From NCBI GenBank assembly GCA_022843745.1, contig JALHNB010000019.1:1-57048 (forward strand): 57,048 bases of DNA. The letters are read 5' to 3'. Source of the DNA: Anaerolineae bacterium (GTDB lineage: Bacteria; Chloroflexota; Anaerolineae; Aggregatilineales; Phototrophicaceae). The translations under genes and the position numbers were made by a program. The notes beneath the pieces are model-generated. The model searched no databases. It was not told the origin of the DNA and worked only from the letters and a program-made list of their open reading frames with translations. Below are positions 50,621-57,048 of the stretch, in pieces; positions within the stretch are counted from its first letter, which is position 1, and every line of letters starts with the position of its first letter.

Positions 50621-52576
50621 TCAGGAAAACACCACATACTGCTGCAAGAATTTGACAACATTGGTGTAGTAATCCTCAATCGTTTCCGGCTTGCGCCATC
50701 CATGACCCTCACCAGCATAGACGTGGTATTCGTGCGGTACATTACGCGCCCGGAGCGATGCCACGATGCTGTCCGATTGGTTACGCGGTACGACTTCATC
50801 ATCTTCGCCCTGAAAAACGATGATCGGGTCAATAATTTTGTTGGCGTGGAAATAGGGTGAACGCTCACGATAAAGATCAGATGCCTGCGGCAGCGGCCCA
50901 AGCATTGAATCGAGGTAGCGCTCCTCAAATTTGTGCGTCTCCATCGCCAGCAGGAATTGATTCGATACGCCGTACAGACACACGCCCGCTTTATAAAATT
51001 TCTGCTTGTCGATCAGCGATTGCAGGACGGTAAATCCGCCCGCGCTGCCGCCGAGAATAACGAATTTGGTCGGATCAGCTAATCCTTCCTTTGCCAGATG
51101 TGCCGCGCCGCTGGCCGAATCTTCGACATCGTAAATACCCCAACTGGCAAGCAGCTTGTTCATGTAGGCTTTGCCATAGCCAGTGCTGCCCCGGTAATTC
51201 ACTTCGAGTACCGCGAATCCCCGGCTGGCGAAAAATTGCGCCGCGCCGCTGTAACTGGTCGTGACCTGTCCTGTTGGGCCGCCGTGTACGCTGACGATCA
51301 GCGGCGGCAAGCCTTCACCTTCGAAGCTATCATTGGTCGGCGCGTAATACAGGCCGTGTACGGTTTCACCATCATGTCCCGTCCAGGTAATCGGCTTGGC
51401 TTCGGCAAGCTGTGTGGGCAGCAGGCTTTCAGCACTGGAACGGCGATGAATTTTTAGTCTGTCGTCGGGTTCATCGACAATGACCTGAATCGACGGTATA
51501 TCCGGCGCAAGCTGTTGAGGGATAGGCATTGTATCCGGCACATAGCTGATGATGCGCGAGGGAATGCGCGATGAGCCAGCAATGAGCGCAATAGCGTTGT
51601 GTCGTGGCGAAACGGCGATCTGCGAAAAAAAGGTGTAATCTTCTAATCCGGGCAGGCGCGATTCTTCACGCTTTTGCATATCGTAACGCCATAGGCTGGA
51701 AACACCACGCTCATTGCGCAGGAAATAGAGACAATGGCTGTCAAATGACCATCCAAATGTCCGCATTCCCTGACCCCAGGCAGGTGCGCCATGTTCGGCT
51801 TCGGCACTCGTTAATGCGGTATGGGTCTTGGTTTCCAGATCATAAATATTGACTTGTCCCCAGCCTGTCGCATCGCCAATATAAGCCAGATAACGGCCAT
51901 CCGGCGAAAATTCCGGCTGGAAAATAGCGGTCTTGGTATCGCCAGCAATCGTCTGGTTGGAGATAATGCCGGGTGTGCCGTTGCTGTCATAATCCATCGA
52001 GAAGATGCGAAGTTCTGTGCCGTCCCAGGGCATTTGTGGGTGATTCCAGGCGACATAGGCCAGATATTTGCCCCGAGGGTGCCACGCGGGCTGCATCACG
52101 AAATCCGTGCCAAAGGCCATTTTTGCAGGCCACATCTCACCGCTGGTATCCACCAACGCCAGCCCATCCGTGCGTTCGTAAGTATGAGCATAGGTCAGCC
52201 AGCGTCCATCCGGTGAAACACGTGGCGAAGCTGCTGCACCGAATGCGGGTGTGATCGGTTTGGCGCTGCCGCCGGAAATGGCTTGTTTATAGAGCCGACC
52301 ATTTGGCCCGGCAAAATAGACGTAACCATGCGAAACGGTGAAATCGCCGCCGCCGTAACCCACACGCGCCCGCACTGAAAGATCGGAAGTCAAATCACGA
52401 GGGGCATCATTACCTTGCTGTACCACCAGCACACCCTGAGCGCCGCGTCCTTCGAGCCATACCAGCGTATCGCTTTCGCTGTCCCACTGAACATCATTCA
52501 GGCGCAGACTGCCTGCCAGCACTTTAGGGGATAGGGGGCTTGTCCAGGTACCGTAGGGTCGGATTTGCTTCCTCAT
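50621..52576 (-). CDS. S9-family (prolyl-oligopeptidase-like) peptidase
   Basis: 651 residues. Residues 1-370 are a beta propeller with SPDGRWLTYAHTY and SPDGRYLAYIGD blades; 390-651 is an alpha/beta hydrolase with Ser in ILGGSAGGFTVLQ, Asp in GEDDEVVP and His in GEGHGW. It cuts short peptides or acyl-peptides. There is no signal peptide, so cytoplasmic. GAGGAGA precedes the ATG. Upstream lies a predicted small RNA or leader with its own terminator (52667-52772). Confidence 0.92.
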   Translation of the reverse strand: MRKQIRPYGTWTSPLSPKVLAGSLRLNDVQWDSESDTLVWLEGRGAQGVLVVQQGNDAPRDLTSDLSVRARVGYGGGDFTVSHGYVYFAGPNGRLYKQAISGGSAKPITPAFGAAASPRVSPDGRWLTYAHTYERTDGLALVDTSGEMWPAKMAFGTDFVMQPAWHPRGKYLAYVAWNHPQMPWDGTELRIFSMDYDSNGTPGIISNQTIAGDTKTAIFQPEFSPDGRYLAYIGDATGWGQVNIYDLETKTHTALTSAEAEHGAPAWGQGMRTFGWSFDSHCLYFLRNERGVSSLWRYDMQKREESRLPGLEDYTFFSQIAVSPRHNAIALIAGSSRIPSRIISYVPDTMPIPQQLAPDIPSIQVIVDEPDDRLKIHRRSSAESLLPTQLAEAKPITWTGHDGETVHGLYYAPTNDSFEGEGLPPLIVSVHGGPTGQVTTSYSGAAQFFASRGFAVLEVNYRGSTGYGKAYMNKLLASWGIYDVEDSASGAAHLAKEGLADPTKFVILGGSAGGFTVLQSLIDKQKFYKAGVCLYGVSNQFLLAMETHKFEERYLDSMLGPLPQASDLYRERSPYFHANKIIDPIIVFQGEDDEVVPRNQSDSIVASLRARNVPHEYHVYAGEGHGWRKPETIEDYYTNVVKFLQQYVVFS

Positions 52577-52663
52577 CTTGATTTCTCCTCGTTAGGCAAT
52601 AACACCATTATGCCGCTGACCCAGCGAAGATGTCAAAAGATATTTAGTGATATGAACTAGGCA

Positions 52664-52698
52664 TAAACAAAAAATACGCCTCGCGTTGTGCGAGGCGT
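52664..52698 (-). terminator. Intrinsic terminator of the predicted minus-strand RNA
   Basis: On the minus strand ACGCCTCGC (52698-52690) pairs with GCGAGGCGT (52684-52676), 9 perfect pairs and a 5-base loop, followed by ATTTTTTG. Confidence 0.9.
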
Positions 52699-52772
52699 TT
52701 AGGTTTCGGTGTGTGGAGCGGAAAAAAGAATTCTTTATTAAATAATTTTTGGGTACTCCACACAGCTATCTA
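52667..52772 (-). ncRNA. Predicted small RNA or attenuated leader, about 105 nt
   Basis: The promoter TTGACT-16-TATACT (52806-52779) would start transcription near 52772 and the terminator at 52664-52698 would end it. Between them is a 9-bp stem TGTGTGGAG/CTCCACACA with an AT-rich 37-base loop. It could be a free sRNA, or the leader of the S9 peptidase gene (start 92 bases beyond the terminator) with an attenuator. I do not recognise a known RNA family. Confidence 0.65.
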
Positions 52773-52778
52773 CTGGTC

Positions 52779-52806
52779 AGTATACCTAGTTTCGCATTGA
52801 AGTCAA
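52779..52806 (-). promoter_or_regulatory. Strong sigma70-type promoter
   Basis: TTGACT (52806-52801), 16-bp spacer, TATACT (52784-52779), on the minus strand; 5 of 6 matches in each box. Confidence 0.8.
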
Positions 52807-53108
52807 AGCCTTTTTAACTGGCTTTTGTCTATAGTTACTTGTGAAAAATGCCATTATCGTTAATTCCTTTAAGAACAAATTAAATTTTGTCGCTCAATTT
52901 CGTCTCTTGTGAGGGCTGGGAGCGATCTCACAAACCTCCATCATGAATAAAGAATTGATAAACGGAATAAAAAAATATGTAGTCGCTATTCTTAGGCTAT
53001 TCTTGTGGTGCATCAACTTCATATACTATGCACAAAGCATTACAGTTTGACGAGAATTCTAACTATGATTTATGAGGGTTGGCGGCGGGGATTTTTACGA
53101 TATGCCAC

Positions 53109-53114
53109 TATAAT
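53109..53114 (+). promoter_or_regulatory. Candidate -10 element (TATAAT)
   Basis: Perfect TATAAT 36 bases before the ATG at 53150. No strong -35 at usual spacing. Confidence 0.45.
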
Positions 53115-53149
53115 CATCATACGATAGTTTTATTTGAATGGTGATTGAA

Positions 53150-53455
53150 ATGGCTTACTATCTGGTCAAAGCGAAACCGCCTAGTGATCTGTCAGCACTA
53201 CGCGCCTATCTGGACAGCGGCGAGATAGGCAAGATGCGCCCCTTCGGCGGCGAGTTGCAGCAGTGCTTGCTCAACGCGCGTATTGACTCCGAGGGTTGGG
53301 CGACCTGGGAGGAAAATTGTTACTGTAAGCCACCGCTGGCGCAGGAACGCGCAGTATTGGATGACTATTTCACAGACTTAACGACAAAAACGATCAATAA
53401 GGGTGAGGGATGGAGGGCTGTTGAAGCGCTGCCGATGTTATGGACTAAAGATTAA
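53150..53455 (+). CDS. Small hypothetical protein, MAYYLVKAKP type
   Basis: 101 residues from MAYYLVKAKPPSDL; an ATG at 53138 would add MVIE. GKMRPFGGELQQCL, then YCKPPLAQERAVLDDYF and GEGWRAVEALPMLW are strongly patterned segments, suggesting a conserved family, but I do not know its role. No signal or span. Its stop overlaps the converging small gene at 53452 by four bases. Confidence 0.65.
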   Translation: MAYYLVKAKPPSDLSALRAYLDSGEIGKMRPFGGELQQCLLNARIDSEGWATWEENCYCKPPLAQERAVLDDYFTDLTTKTINKGEGWRAVEALPMLWTKD

Positions 53456-53727
53456 AGTCGCCCCCAATTCGGAATAATCAAATTATTGCCCTCAAATAAA
53501 AAGACCGCGCGAAGATCATAACAGCAGTTTGGGACAAAAACATAACGCTGCGGCAATAAATTGGAGTCTGATGCTACATCACCGACGATTAGCCGATCTA
53601 CCCACAGTATTTCCACCGAGCCGTAACATTGCATCCAATTCAGGATTTCATCTTTTGTCCATGTCGCTACATATCGACAAGCGGTTTCACGTTGCGAGTA
53701 AAGGTCAATCAAAACAAAATCGCACAT
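53452..53727 (-). CDS. Small hypothetical protein
   Basis: 91 residues, no recognised family. Hydrophobic and aromatic throughout (SVEILWVDRLIVGDV, DLRAVFLFEGNNLIIPN). Its ATG overlaps the stop of the glycosyltransferase gene (TAATG), which suggests coupled translation. Confidence 0.55.
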   Translation of the reverse strand: MCDFVLIDLYSQRETACRYVATWTKDEILNWMQCYGSVEILWVDRLIVGDVASDSNLLPQRYVFVPNCCYDLRAVFLFEGNNLIIPNWGRL

Positions 53728-54962
53728 TAAATATGCTCTCGCACGATGTCCGCTAACTGCCGTGCGCGGTGGCGGAATGTATGTTCCTTCAGCACCCGTT
53801 CCCGCGCCGCCTGCCCGACAGCTTGACGTTCGGCATCGTGATCCAGCAAATAGCGATAGCGATCAATCGCTTCTTCCTGTGAATTCACGACAAAAAGCTC
53901 TTTCCCCGGCTCGAACCATTCCTCGATGCCTTCGTAGGGATTAGCGACGATGCAGCACCCCATACTGCTCAATTCAAACGGGCGCGACGATGATGAGCCA
54001 TAAACGCTGGCATGTGCGCGGCGGGTAATGCACAGGTTGATCTTGCTGCGGCAGGCATATTCGCGCAGTTTGCTAAAGCTCAGATAGGGCAGCGTCTTCG
54101 CCCGTCCCAGATCGCCCAATTTCGTGCCACGCACGGCAAAACGCGAATCGGGCATGGCGTTTGACGGCGCAGTAATCATATCCGCGACCCACTGCTGGCG
54201 ATATTCGCGCCCATGCCCATAAAACATCACGTCAATATCCTGCGCGGGTACATCAACCGGGCTAAAAACGTCGGGGTCTGCACCGTAATAGATGGTATGA
54301 ACTGCCCGTGCGCCGAGTTCTTTCAAGGCCGATTCGCCGCCCTTGCTGTTGCTGATGAACGCCGCGTATTCCGCCGGATTCGCGCCCTGATAAATGCGAA
54401 ATCCCGACGCGAATCCACTCATGTTCGGCAGGCTGGCAGGCACGTCGCCATCATAATAAATCACAGGCTTGTTGTGCTTTCGTTGAATTTCCGCCGCCAC
54501 ACCGACCAGATGATTCAGCGGCACGGTGAGAAAAATCACCGCGTCAATATCCGGCTGTTTGGTCAGAATGCGATCCAGATGGCGCTCCCACAATGGCGCG
54601 ATCACCGTCTGCGCGACTTGGCGGACAAGGCGATCCGAAAATGCCTCATTATCAATGACAGTCCCCATCCTAACCTCTCCCCATTGCGATGGGGAGGGGC
54701 TAAGGGGAGGGGATTGTACTGGCGGCGCTTCACCCGCGAATTTGCGATACAGATCACGCGCGGCCTTGAATCCATCACCCTGCCACTGTGCCGGGTTGGG
54801 TTCAGCACGCCACCACAGCGACTCAATCGTCGGGCCTTGATAGGGCGTAGCGACGACATCGACTCCGATTTCATAAAGCGCTTTGAGAAGCTGCCACCAG
54901 GCGGGTGTGGCGCTGAAGGGCTGTGTCAGGTCGAGCGATGCGCAGACGAAAAGCAGTTTCAT
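53727..54962 (-). CDS. Glycosyltransferase, CgeB/GT4-like
   Basis: 411 residues. The GT-B second half is clear: SRPFELSSMGCCIVANPYEG, then EEWFEPGKELFVVNSQEEAI and the terminal helix RERVLKEHTFRHRARQLADI. These fit the PF13524-type domain of CgeB-like glycosyltransferases. It presumably acts on a cell-surface glycan. A GC-rich repeat related to that at 7238 lies in frame at residues 83-102 (VQSPPLSPSPSQWGEV). Confidence 0.8.
   Translation of the reverse strand: MKLLFVCASLDLTQPFSATPAWWQLLKALYEIGVDVVATPYQGPTIESLWWRAEPNPAQWQGDGFKAARDLYRKFAGEAPPVQSPPLSPSPSQWGEVRMGTVIDNEAFSDRLVRQVAQTVIAPLWERHLDRILTKQPDIDAVIFLTVPLNHLVGVAAEIQRKHNKPVIYYDGDVPASLPNMSGFASGFRIYQGANPAEYAAFISNSKGGESALKELGARAVHTIYYGADPDVFSPVDVPAQDIDVMFYGHGREYRQQWVADMITAPSNAMPDSRFAVRGTKLGDLGRAKTLPYLSFSKLREYACRSKINLCITRRAHASVYGSSSSRPFELSSMGCCIVANPYEGIEEWFEPGKELFVVNSQEEAIDRYRYLLDHDAERQAVGQAARERVLKEHTFRHRARQLADIVREHI
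54661..54712. repeat. In-frame GC-rich palindromic repeat in the glycosyltransferase gene
   Basis: CTCTCCCCATTGCGATGGGG with flanking GGAGGGG and CCCCATCC blocks, of the same build as 7238-7290. It adds about 18 Pro/Ser-rich residues to the N-terminal domain. Confidence 0.75.
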
Positions 54963-55031
54963 ACAACAAGTTGAAACTGCTGAGTAATGAGTAATGAGTC
55001 AATCATGATAGGCCTTTGCGCTTTCAATGCT

Positions 55032-55526
55032 TTACTGCTGATCCGGCTTATCACCGAGCAATCGGCGTTTGCGTTCTTCGAGCGCGGCAGCCGGGTCGTA
55101 TTCAGCGTTTTTCTTAGTAAGTTCATCTTCGAGTTTTTTCGTCTCAGCCAGGACTTGTTCGCTGCTTTTGATTTCTTCAAAATCCTTGATATTCAATTTC
55201 GCGGCATCCAGGCGTTGAGTCTGCGCCAGTTTTCCGGTTTTGGGGAGTTCTTTTTGTGGTGCTTCTGGCGCGGTTTGTTGGAGAGGCGCGGCTTCGACAG
55301 GTTTCACAGCCGCCTGAACCGTCGATGCGCTTTTGGCGGCGCGGTTGGCGAGATTCATACCCGCTTGCAGCAGGTTTGTATGGGTGGACATGCGCCCCAG
55401 CATGAACGCCACCACCGCCACAATCGTCAGCGGCACAATCGCGTTCAAAATCGTGCTGAGAAATCCCAGAATTATTAATCCACCAACGACAGCGGCGGAC
55501 AAAATAAGCACATTTCGCGCGTTCAT
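55032..55526 (-). CDS. Membrane protein with coiled-coil tail
   Basis: 164 residues from MNARNVLILSAAVV; a longer frame up to 55679 overlaps nth and lacks a ribosome site. Two spans lie at about 6-26 and 30-45, then Ala/Pro-rich linker and a charged helical tail (LAETKKLEDELTKKNAEYD). Function unknown. Confidence 0.6.
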   Translation of the reverse strand: MNARNVLILSAAVVGGLIILGFLSTILNAIVPLTIVAVVAFMLGRMSTHTNLLQAGMNLANRAAKSASTVQAAVKPVEAAPLQQTAPEAPQKELPKTGKLAQTQRLDAAKLNIKDFEEIKSSEQVLAETKKLEDELTKKNAEYDPAAALEERKRRLLGDKPDQQ

Positions 55527-55588
55527 AAAAATGCCTCGCTCAAATTCGACTATAGGCTGATTATAACAAAATTTCAGGGAATGCGGCT

Positions 55589-56290
55589 TTAAGCGTAGCC
55601 CGCGTCTTTGAAGCGGTTGGGGCCAATCTTGATGACGTTGATCTGTGGGCATAGATCGCGAACCAGACATTTCGCGCACTGCGGATAAGTCGGCTGGCAG
55701 ATCACACGCCCGAACTGCACCATCAAGCCGTTCCAGTACGGCCAGTATTCGCGCGGCAAAACTTTTTTGAGTTCTTCGCTGATTTTCGGCGGCTGTTTGG
55801 TTTCCGGGTTGACCAGTCCCAAACGCTTGCCGATGCGATTCACATGAACATCAACGGTGATGTCTTCGTAAATGCCGTAGCCGACTGCCAGCGTCAGCAC
55901 GGCGACTTTCCAGCCAACGCCTTTGTATTCGGTAAGCGCATCGACGGTACGCGGTACAACGCCTTTGTCATGCTCGATCAGTCGTTGACAGATTTCGCGC
56001 ACATATTTGGCCTTATTTTCAAAATACATCACTGGGCTGACCGCTTCCCGTATCTGCTCATCGCTCAATTGCAGCATGTCTACGGGATTATCGGCTAGCT
56101 CGAACAGGGCGTTCATGGCTTTAAACGTCTGTTCCTCGCGGGTTTGTGCGCTCAACATGGACGCGATCAACGCCTTGAACGGCTGACCTTCGTAATAACT
56201 GAGCGTGGTGGGCGGCCAGGCTTTTGCAGCCTCGCTGATACGCTCGTAAATTTCGCGGATGCGCTCGTCTTCGGGCATATTGTTCATCAT
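55589..56290 (-). CDS. nth: Endonuclease III
   Basis: 233 residues. HhH-GPD domain: LTEYKGVGWKVAVLTLAVG keeps the catalytic Lys, and VDVHVNRIGKRLGL keeps the catalytic Asp. The [4Fe-4S] motif CQPTYPQCAKCLVRDLC has the C-x6-C-x2-C-x5-C spacing. It removes oxidised pyrimidines and nicks DNA. It overlaps the Nudix gene by 4 bases. Confidence 0.9.
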   Translation of the reverse strand: MMNNMPEDERIREIYERISEAAKAWPPTTLSYYEGQPFKALIASMLSAQTREEQTFKAMNALFELADNPVDMLQLSDEQIREAVSPVMYFENKAKYVREICQRLIEHDKGVVPRTVDALTEYKGVGWKVAVLTLAVGYGIYEDITVDVHVNRIGKRLGLVNPETKQPPKISEELKKVLPREYWPYWNGLMVQFGRVICQPTYPQCAKCLVRDLCPQINVIKIGPNRFKDAGYA

Positions 56291-56754
56291 GTTTGAAGAA
56301 GTTCCATTAAAATTTTGCCCTGACTTTGAAATTGTGTTTCGCTCAGACTTGCGATCTCAACCCATCGTGGTTTTTCATCGCCCTCGTCGATCACTTCATC
56401 GTCTTTTGCGAGATCAAATGTCAGCGGTGTGCAGAAATAGAAGAATAGAAACATTTGCAGCGCCGCGTCGATGGGGTCGATATAGAAAAAATACTCCTCG
56501 AAATGCGCGAACCGCTGCACTTCAATTGTTATCCCGGCCTCTTCTTGAACTTCACGTTTGAGCGCGTCTTCGAGGGGTTCGCCGACTTCGATGCCGCCAC
56601 CAGGGAGTGCGTATCTGCCTGTCTCGCGGTTGGTGAGCAGCAAAACTTTTCCCTCGTGAACGACAATTGCGTAAACGCTGGGGCGAAAAGCAAATTTCTC
56701 GCGAGGGATTTGTTTTTTGCCACCGAGCAGCGTCTCACATTCGACGAGAGTCAT
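56287..56754 (-). CDS. Nudix hydrolase
   Basis: 155 residues. Nudix box GGGIEVGEPLEDALKREVQEEAGI (only key residues given: G, E, REVQEE, G) with all metal-binding glutamates. It follows an RPSVYAIVVHEGKVLLLTNRE strand set. It cleaves a nucleoside diphosphate linked to another moiety; together with nth it could be part of a damage or nucleotide pool clean-up pair, which is inferred. Confidence 0.88.
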   Translation of the reverse strand: MTLVECETLLGGKKQIPREKFAFRPSVYAIVVHEGKVLLLTNRETGRYALPGGGIEVGEPLEDALKREVQEEAGITIEVQRFAHFEEYFFYIDPIDAALQMFLFFYFCTPLTFDLAKDDEVIDEGDEKPRWVEIASLSETQFQSQGKILMELLQT

Positions 56755-56759
56755 AATCT

Positions 56760-57048
56760 TTACTCGATATATCCAAGTGCCTTCAGATTATCCAGAATCG
56801 AATCGTCTACATCACCAAATGACTCCGAATCTCTGTTTTCACGCTCGGTGACTTTGACGAAGTTATTCAGCTTGCCCTGCAAATCTGCGACGAGCGCCGC
56901 CTGTCCGACGGATACATCGCGCATCTCGGTTGGATCACTGGCGACATCATAGAGCGCCTCCACGCGGTCATGGACGACGGTCAATTTGTTCGAGCCATCA
57001 TAAACGCCGCGCCGCACCTGCCGCAGATGTAATTTCTCGATCAGCGCC
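56760..57048 (-). CDS. Partial CDS, sulfatase-like C-terminus
   Basis: The frame runs to the window end, so only the last 95 residues are seen. LIEKLHLRQVRRGVYDGSNKL, then EALYDVASDPTEMRDVS and the final NLKALGYIE have the pattern of arylsulfatase/sulfatase C-termini (ELYDLxxDPxE..NL, LRALGY). No catalytic Cys/Ser motif is in view. Confidence 0.65.
   Translation of the reverse strand, partial: ALIEKLHLRQVRRGVYDGSNKLTVVHDRVEALYDVASDPTEMRDVSVGQAALVADLQGKLNNFVKVTERENRDSESFGDVDDSILDNLKALGYIE

Larger units (their letters stand above)
52577..53137. other. 561-base intergenic region containing a predicted RNA
   Basis: No credible gene. The 3' part (52800-53137) is AT-rich without clear structure, apart from a TATAAT at 53109-53114 before the next gene. 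The first part holds a minus-strand promoter, a hairpin and a terminator (see separate entries). Confidence 0.65.

Noticed and set aside
52719-52755. 6S RNA candidate in the 52.7-kb transcript
   Set aside because: The predicted transcript of ~105 nt is shorter than 6S RNA and lacks a clear central bubble with flanking stems.

Overview
The window reads as ordinary chromosomal DNA of a free-living bacterium, most likely a Chloroflexota (Anaerolineae-like) genome. This is inferred from gene style and not from a marker gene. Supporting signs are Thr/Pro-rich lipoprotein linkers, secreted TolB/PQQ-type propellers, SH3b plus Excalibur secreted proteins, an ECF sigma factor next to a small zinc-binding protein, a CrtI-type desaturase with a P450, and many dispersed GTAGGGGC...GCCCCTAC palindromes, some of them inside reading frames. 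No rRNA, tRNA, CRISPR, transposase or phage module was seen.

Layout. 1-4.1 kb: a partial CDS (FtsH-like C-terminus), a SRPBCC protein, a secreted SH3b/Excalibur protein and asnS. 4.4-9.9 kb: a small hypothetical, a 1403-residue YfhO-like/flippase fusion carrying four repeat insertions, a HIT protein and a GNAT protein. 10-16.5 kb: a XisI-like gene overlapping sbcD, secreted propeller proteins, a M23 peptidase-propeller fusion and a VOC protein. 16.5-22.6 kb: a MOSC-like protein, then a co-directional run of nucleotidyltransferase, hexapeptide acyltransferase, a TIR/macro-like/NDT-like three-part protein and a methyltransferase, followed on the other strand by a second NDT-like gene behind radA. 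22.6-28.2 kb: a minus-strand block with radA, PAP2, FKBP, Gfo/Idh, sugar isomerase and a hypothetical. 28.3-38.1 kb: a STAS-like protein, SET, M14 peptidase, lipoproteins, a kinase-like ATPase, a DHA2 transporter, HEAT, a TrpC-like protein lacking the catalytic residues, gatC, a response regulator and a PH-like protein. 38.1-41.9 kb: a fluoride-resistance locus (fluoride riboswitch, MFS transporter, CLC-F type antiporter) and two small proteins. 42-47.7 kb: a membrane-anchored MutS-like ATPase, a carotenoid desaturase, a haem-binding-domain protein and a P450. 47.8-50.5 kb: FHA, ECF sigma, zinc anti-sigma-like and trxB, ending at a strong terminator and recalling SigR-RsrA-TrxB. 50.6-57 kb: S9 peptidase, a predicted small RNA or leader, hypotheticals, a glycosyltransferase, nth, Nudix and a partial sulfatase-like CDS.

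The most interesting items are: (1) a minus-strand fluoride riboswitch whose pseudoknot strand is shared with an intrinsic terminator, controlling an MFS/CLC-F operon, with a LacI-type palindrome over its -35; (2) the TIR/macro-like/NDT-like fusion whose last domain has Gln where the neighbouring intact NDT-like protein has the expected Glu; (3) a TrpC-like protein with at least four active-site replacements; (4) palindromic repeats inserted in frame in protein genes, and one that creates a stop codon; (5) a predicted ~105-nt RNA with its own promoter and terminator at 52.7 kb; (6) short tandem duplications (37-39 bp period) copying the 3' ends of three genes.
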